From positions 1 through 64,000 of the forward strand of contig NZ_BOLM01000004.1 of the NCBI RefSeq assembly GCF_016861605.1: 64,000 nt of DNA, in the 5' to 3' direction. This document shows positions 62,803-64,000 of this stretch, piece after piece; positions within the stretch are counted from its first letter, which is position 1, and every line of letters starts with the position of its first letter. The translations under genes and the position numbers were made by a program. The notes under the pieces were generated by a model, which saw nothing but the letters and a program-made list of their open reading frames with translations, was not told where the DNA came from and did not search any database. This DNA is from Levilactobacillus wangkuiensis. GTDB lineage: Bacteria; Bacillota; Bacilli; Lactobacillales; Lactobacillaceae.

Positions 62803-64000
62803 CTAGATTTGCGCGATAAATGCGTCCAGGGCTGCTTGGCCCTTGGCATCGCGCTTGAAGACGCCGGCGTCTGCCAGCACCCGAGCAAACACATCACCAA
62901 TTGCTTGGTGCAAAACAGCCGTAACGTTCTCTGGCGTCACTTTGTTGTTTTGCTTGATGTCATCGGCCCAGGCCTTGTGCATGTCGACCATCTCATTAGG
63001 TTGGTCAAGCAAGTACTTCGTGACTTCCGCCATTTCGTCCTTGAGTCGTGCTGGCAGGATAGCCCGCCCCATGACTTCGATCAACCCAATATTTTCCTTC
63101 TTAATGTGTTGAACATCCTGATGTGGGTGGAAAATGCCGTCAGGATACTTGTCTGACGTTTGGTTGTCTCGCAGGACTAGATCCAAAACGTAGTCGGCAC
63201 CGTCACGGTACGCGATTGGCGTAATCGTGTGGTGGCGCGTATCCCCGGTGTAAGCCCGGACATCGACGGATTCATCAGAGTAACCAATCCAGCTGTTCAG
63301 TACCTTGGTAGCGGCGTTGATCAGCGGTTCTGGCTGACTCCCGGTCAACCGGATATCGGTCATTGGCCAGTTAACGACCCCGGCCTTGACCCCGGCGACA
63401 CCGAGATCAATTTCACGGTCGATGCCAGCCTTCATCATTGGGAAGGTGTGCTTCCCACCTTGGTAGTGGTCATGCGTCAACATGGAACCCCCAACGATTG
63501 GCAAATCGGCGTTACTGCCGACAAAGTAGGTTGGCAGCGTCCGAACGATTTCCAACAGATTGGTAAACGTGTGCTGGTTGATGACCATTGGCCGGTGTTC
63601 CTTAGCCAAGAAGATGGCGTGCTCTGAGAAGTAGGCGTATGGGGAGTACTGGAAGCCCCAGGTTTCGCCGCCCAGCATCATCCGGATGATCCGGTGATTG
63701 CTACGAGCAGGATAGCCTAAACGGCCCAAGTACCCTTCGTTGGTCATGCACAGTTGATCCAGTGGGTAGCTAGTACTCTTCTGGGTCAGGGCTGCGGCGA
63801 TGGCCTTGGGGTCCTTTTCCGGCTTCGACAGGTTGATGGTGATTTCTAATTCACCAGCGGGTGTCTTGGCTGGGAAGACCACATTTTTGGCAATGTTGCG
63901 CGTCTTAATGTAGTTGTTGGCTTGGCTTAACTGGTAGAACCAGTCGGTCGCCTTGCTAGGACTCTCTTGATACCGGTCCCAGAAACCGCGGTTGAGCGCG
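62803..64000 (-). CDS. galT: UDP-glucose--hexose-1-phosphate uridylyltransferase (partial)
   Basis: About 399 residues are seen; the N-terminus lies beyond the window edge, since the frame stays open (ATDWFYQLSQANNYIKTRNI). This is the Gram-positive GalT type of the Leloir pathway, swapping UDP between glucose and galactose phosphates. PIVGGSMLTHDHYQGGKH holds the catalytic histidine region. It is probably the last gene of a gal operon. Confidence 0.95.
   Translation of the reverse strand, partial: ALNRGFWDRYQESPSKATDWFYQLSQANNYIKTRNIAKNVVFPAKTPAGELEITINLSKPEKDPKAIAAALTQKSTSYPLDQLCMTNEGYLGRLGYPARSNHRIIRMMLGGETWGFQYSPYAYFSEHAIFLAKEHRPMVINQHTFTNLLEIVRTLPTYFVGSNADLPIVGGSMLTHDHYQGGKHTFPMMKAGIDREIDLGVAGVKAGVVNWPMTDIRLTGSQPEPLINAATKVLNSWIGYSDESVDVRAYTGDTRHHTITPIAYRDGADYVLDLVLRDNQTSDKYPDGIFHPHQDVQHIKKENIGLIEVMGRAILPARLKDEMAEVTKYLLDQPNEMVDMHKAWADDIKQNNKVTPENVTAVLHQAIGDVFARVLADAGVFKRDAKGQAALDAFIAQI

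Overview
The window is a chromosomal stretch of a Lactobacillaceae bacterium, most like the Levilactobacillus/Lactiplantibacillus side of the family. The reasons are a moderate GC content, Gram-positive ribosome binding sites, single-subunit B12-dependent ribonucleotide reductase (nrdJ) with a PduO-type cobalamin adenosyltransferase, a two-domain feruloyl-esterase-like hydrolase, the MucBP/DUF5776 type of secreted protein, and a Gram-positive galT. I see no transposase, integrase, prophage or CRISPR array.

Layout. 0-5 kb: a small + strand protein, a minus-strand macro-domain operon, an Sm-like repeat protein and L-asparaginase. 5-6.6 kb: a guanine-class riboswitch and xanthine permease. 7-9.5 kb: an ABC-2 export pair and tRNA-Ala(CGC). 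9.7-17.6 kb: a quinone-type oxidoreductase, a MucBP secreted protein, a prolyl-tRNA deacylase, a LysR regulator with GNAT, a MarR-MFS pair and a GlpF-type facilitator. 17.7-28.5 kb: a nucleoid-associated protein, an esterase, potABCD, a secreted protein and pstSCAB under a probable PhoP box. 28.7-34.7 kb: small unknown genes, an HPr-like gene under a perfect cre site, and a helicase/nuclease/sce7725 cassette. 35-47 kb: phosphogluconolactonase, secreted proteins, an amino acid permease, two VIT-family transporters divergent from a Fur-family regulator, and an amidase. 47-64 kb: a YibE/F pair, a lipoprotein, UspA, MarR, PepO, PduO and NrdJ, a LOR-domain protein, a GalR/LacI regulator and the 3' part of galT.

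The most unusual content lies between the genes. I count about 21 copies or fragments of one large structured repeat (called LSR here), covering roughly 4.4 kb by my boundaries. A full copy is 190-280 nt: a long outer stem, in most copies a second inner stem, and three hairpins (C, B and A in gene-sense order). The arms of these stems change together from copy to copy, which is direct evidence that base pairing is conserved. Fourteen copies lie just after a stop codon, all in the same orientation relative to the gene, and most have an intrinsic terminator further downstream. They are therefore probably transcribed as 3'-UTR RNA. I do not recognise this family as a described element, but I cannot search Rfam or genomes from here.

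How the genes work together. PduO can supply adenosylcobalamin to NrdJ. The guanine riboswitch controls purine uptake. PhoP probably controls phosphate uptake. CcpA probably represses the HPr-like gene. The Fur-family protein probably controls the neighbouring metal transporters. The helicase, PD-(D/E)XK protein and sce7725-type protein form an overlapping operon that could be a DNA repair or defence module.
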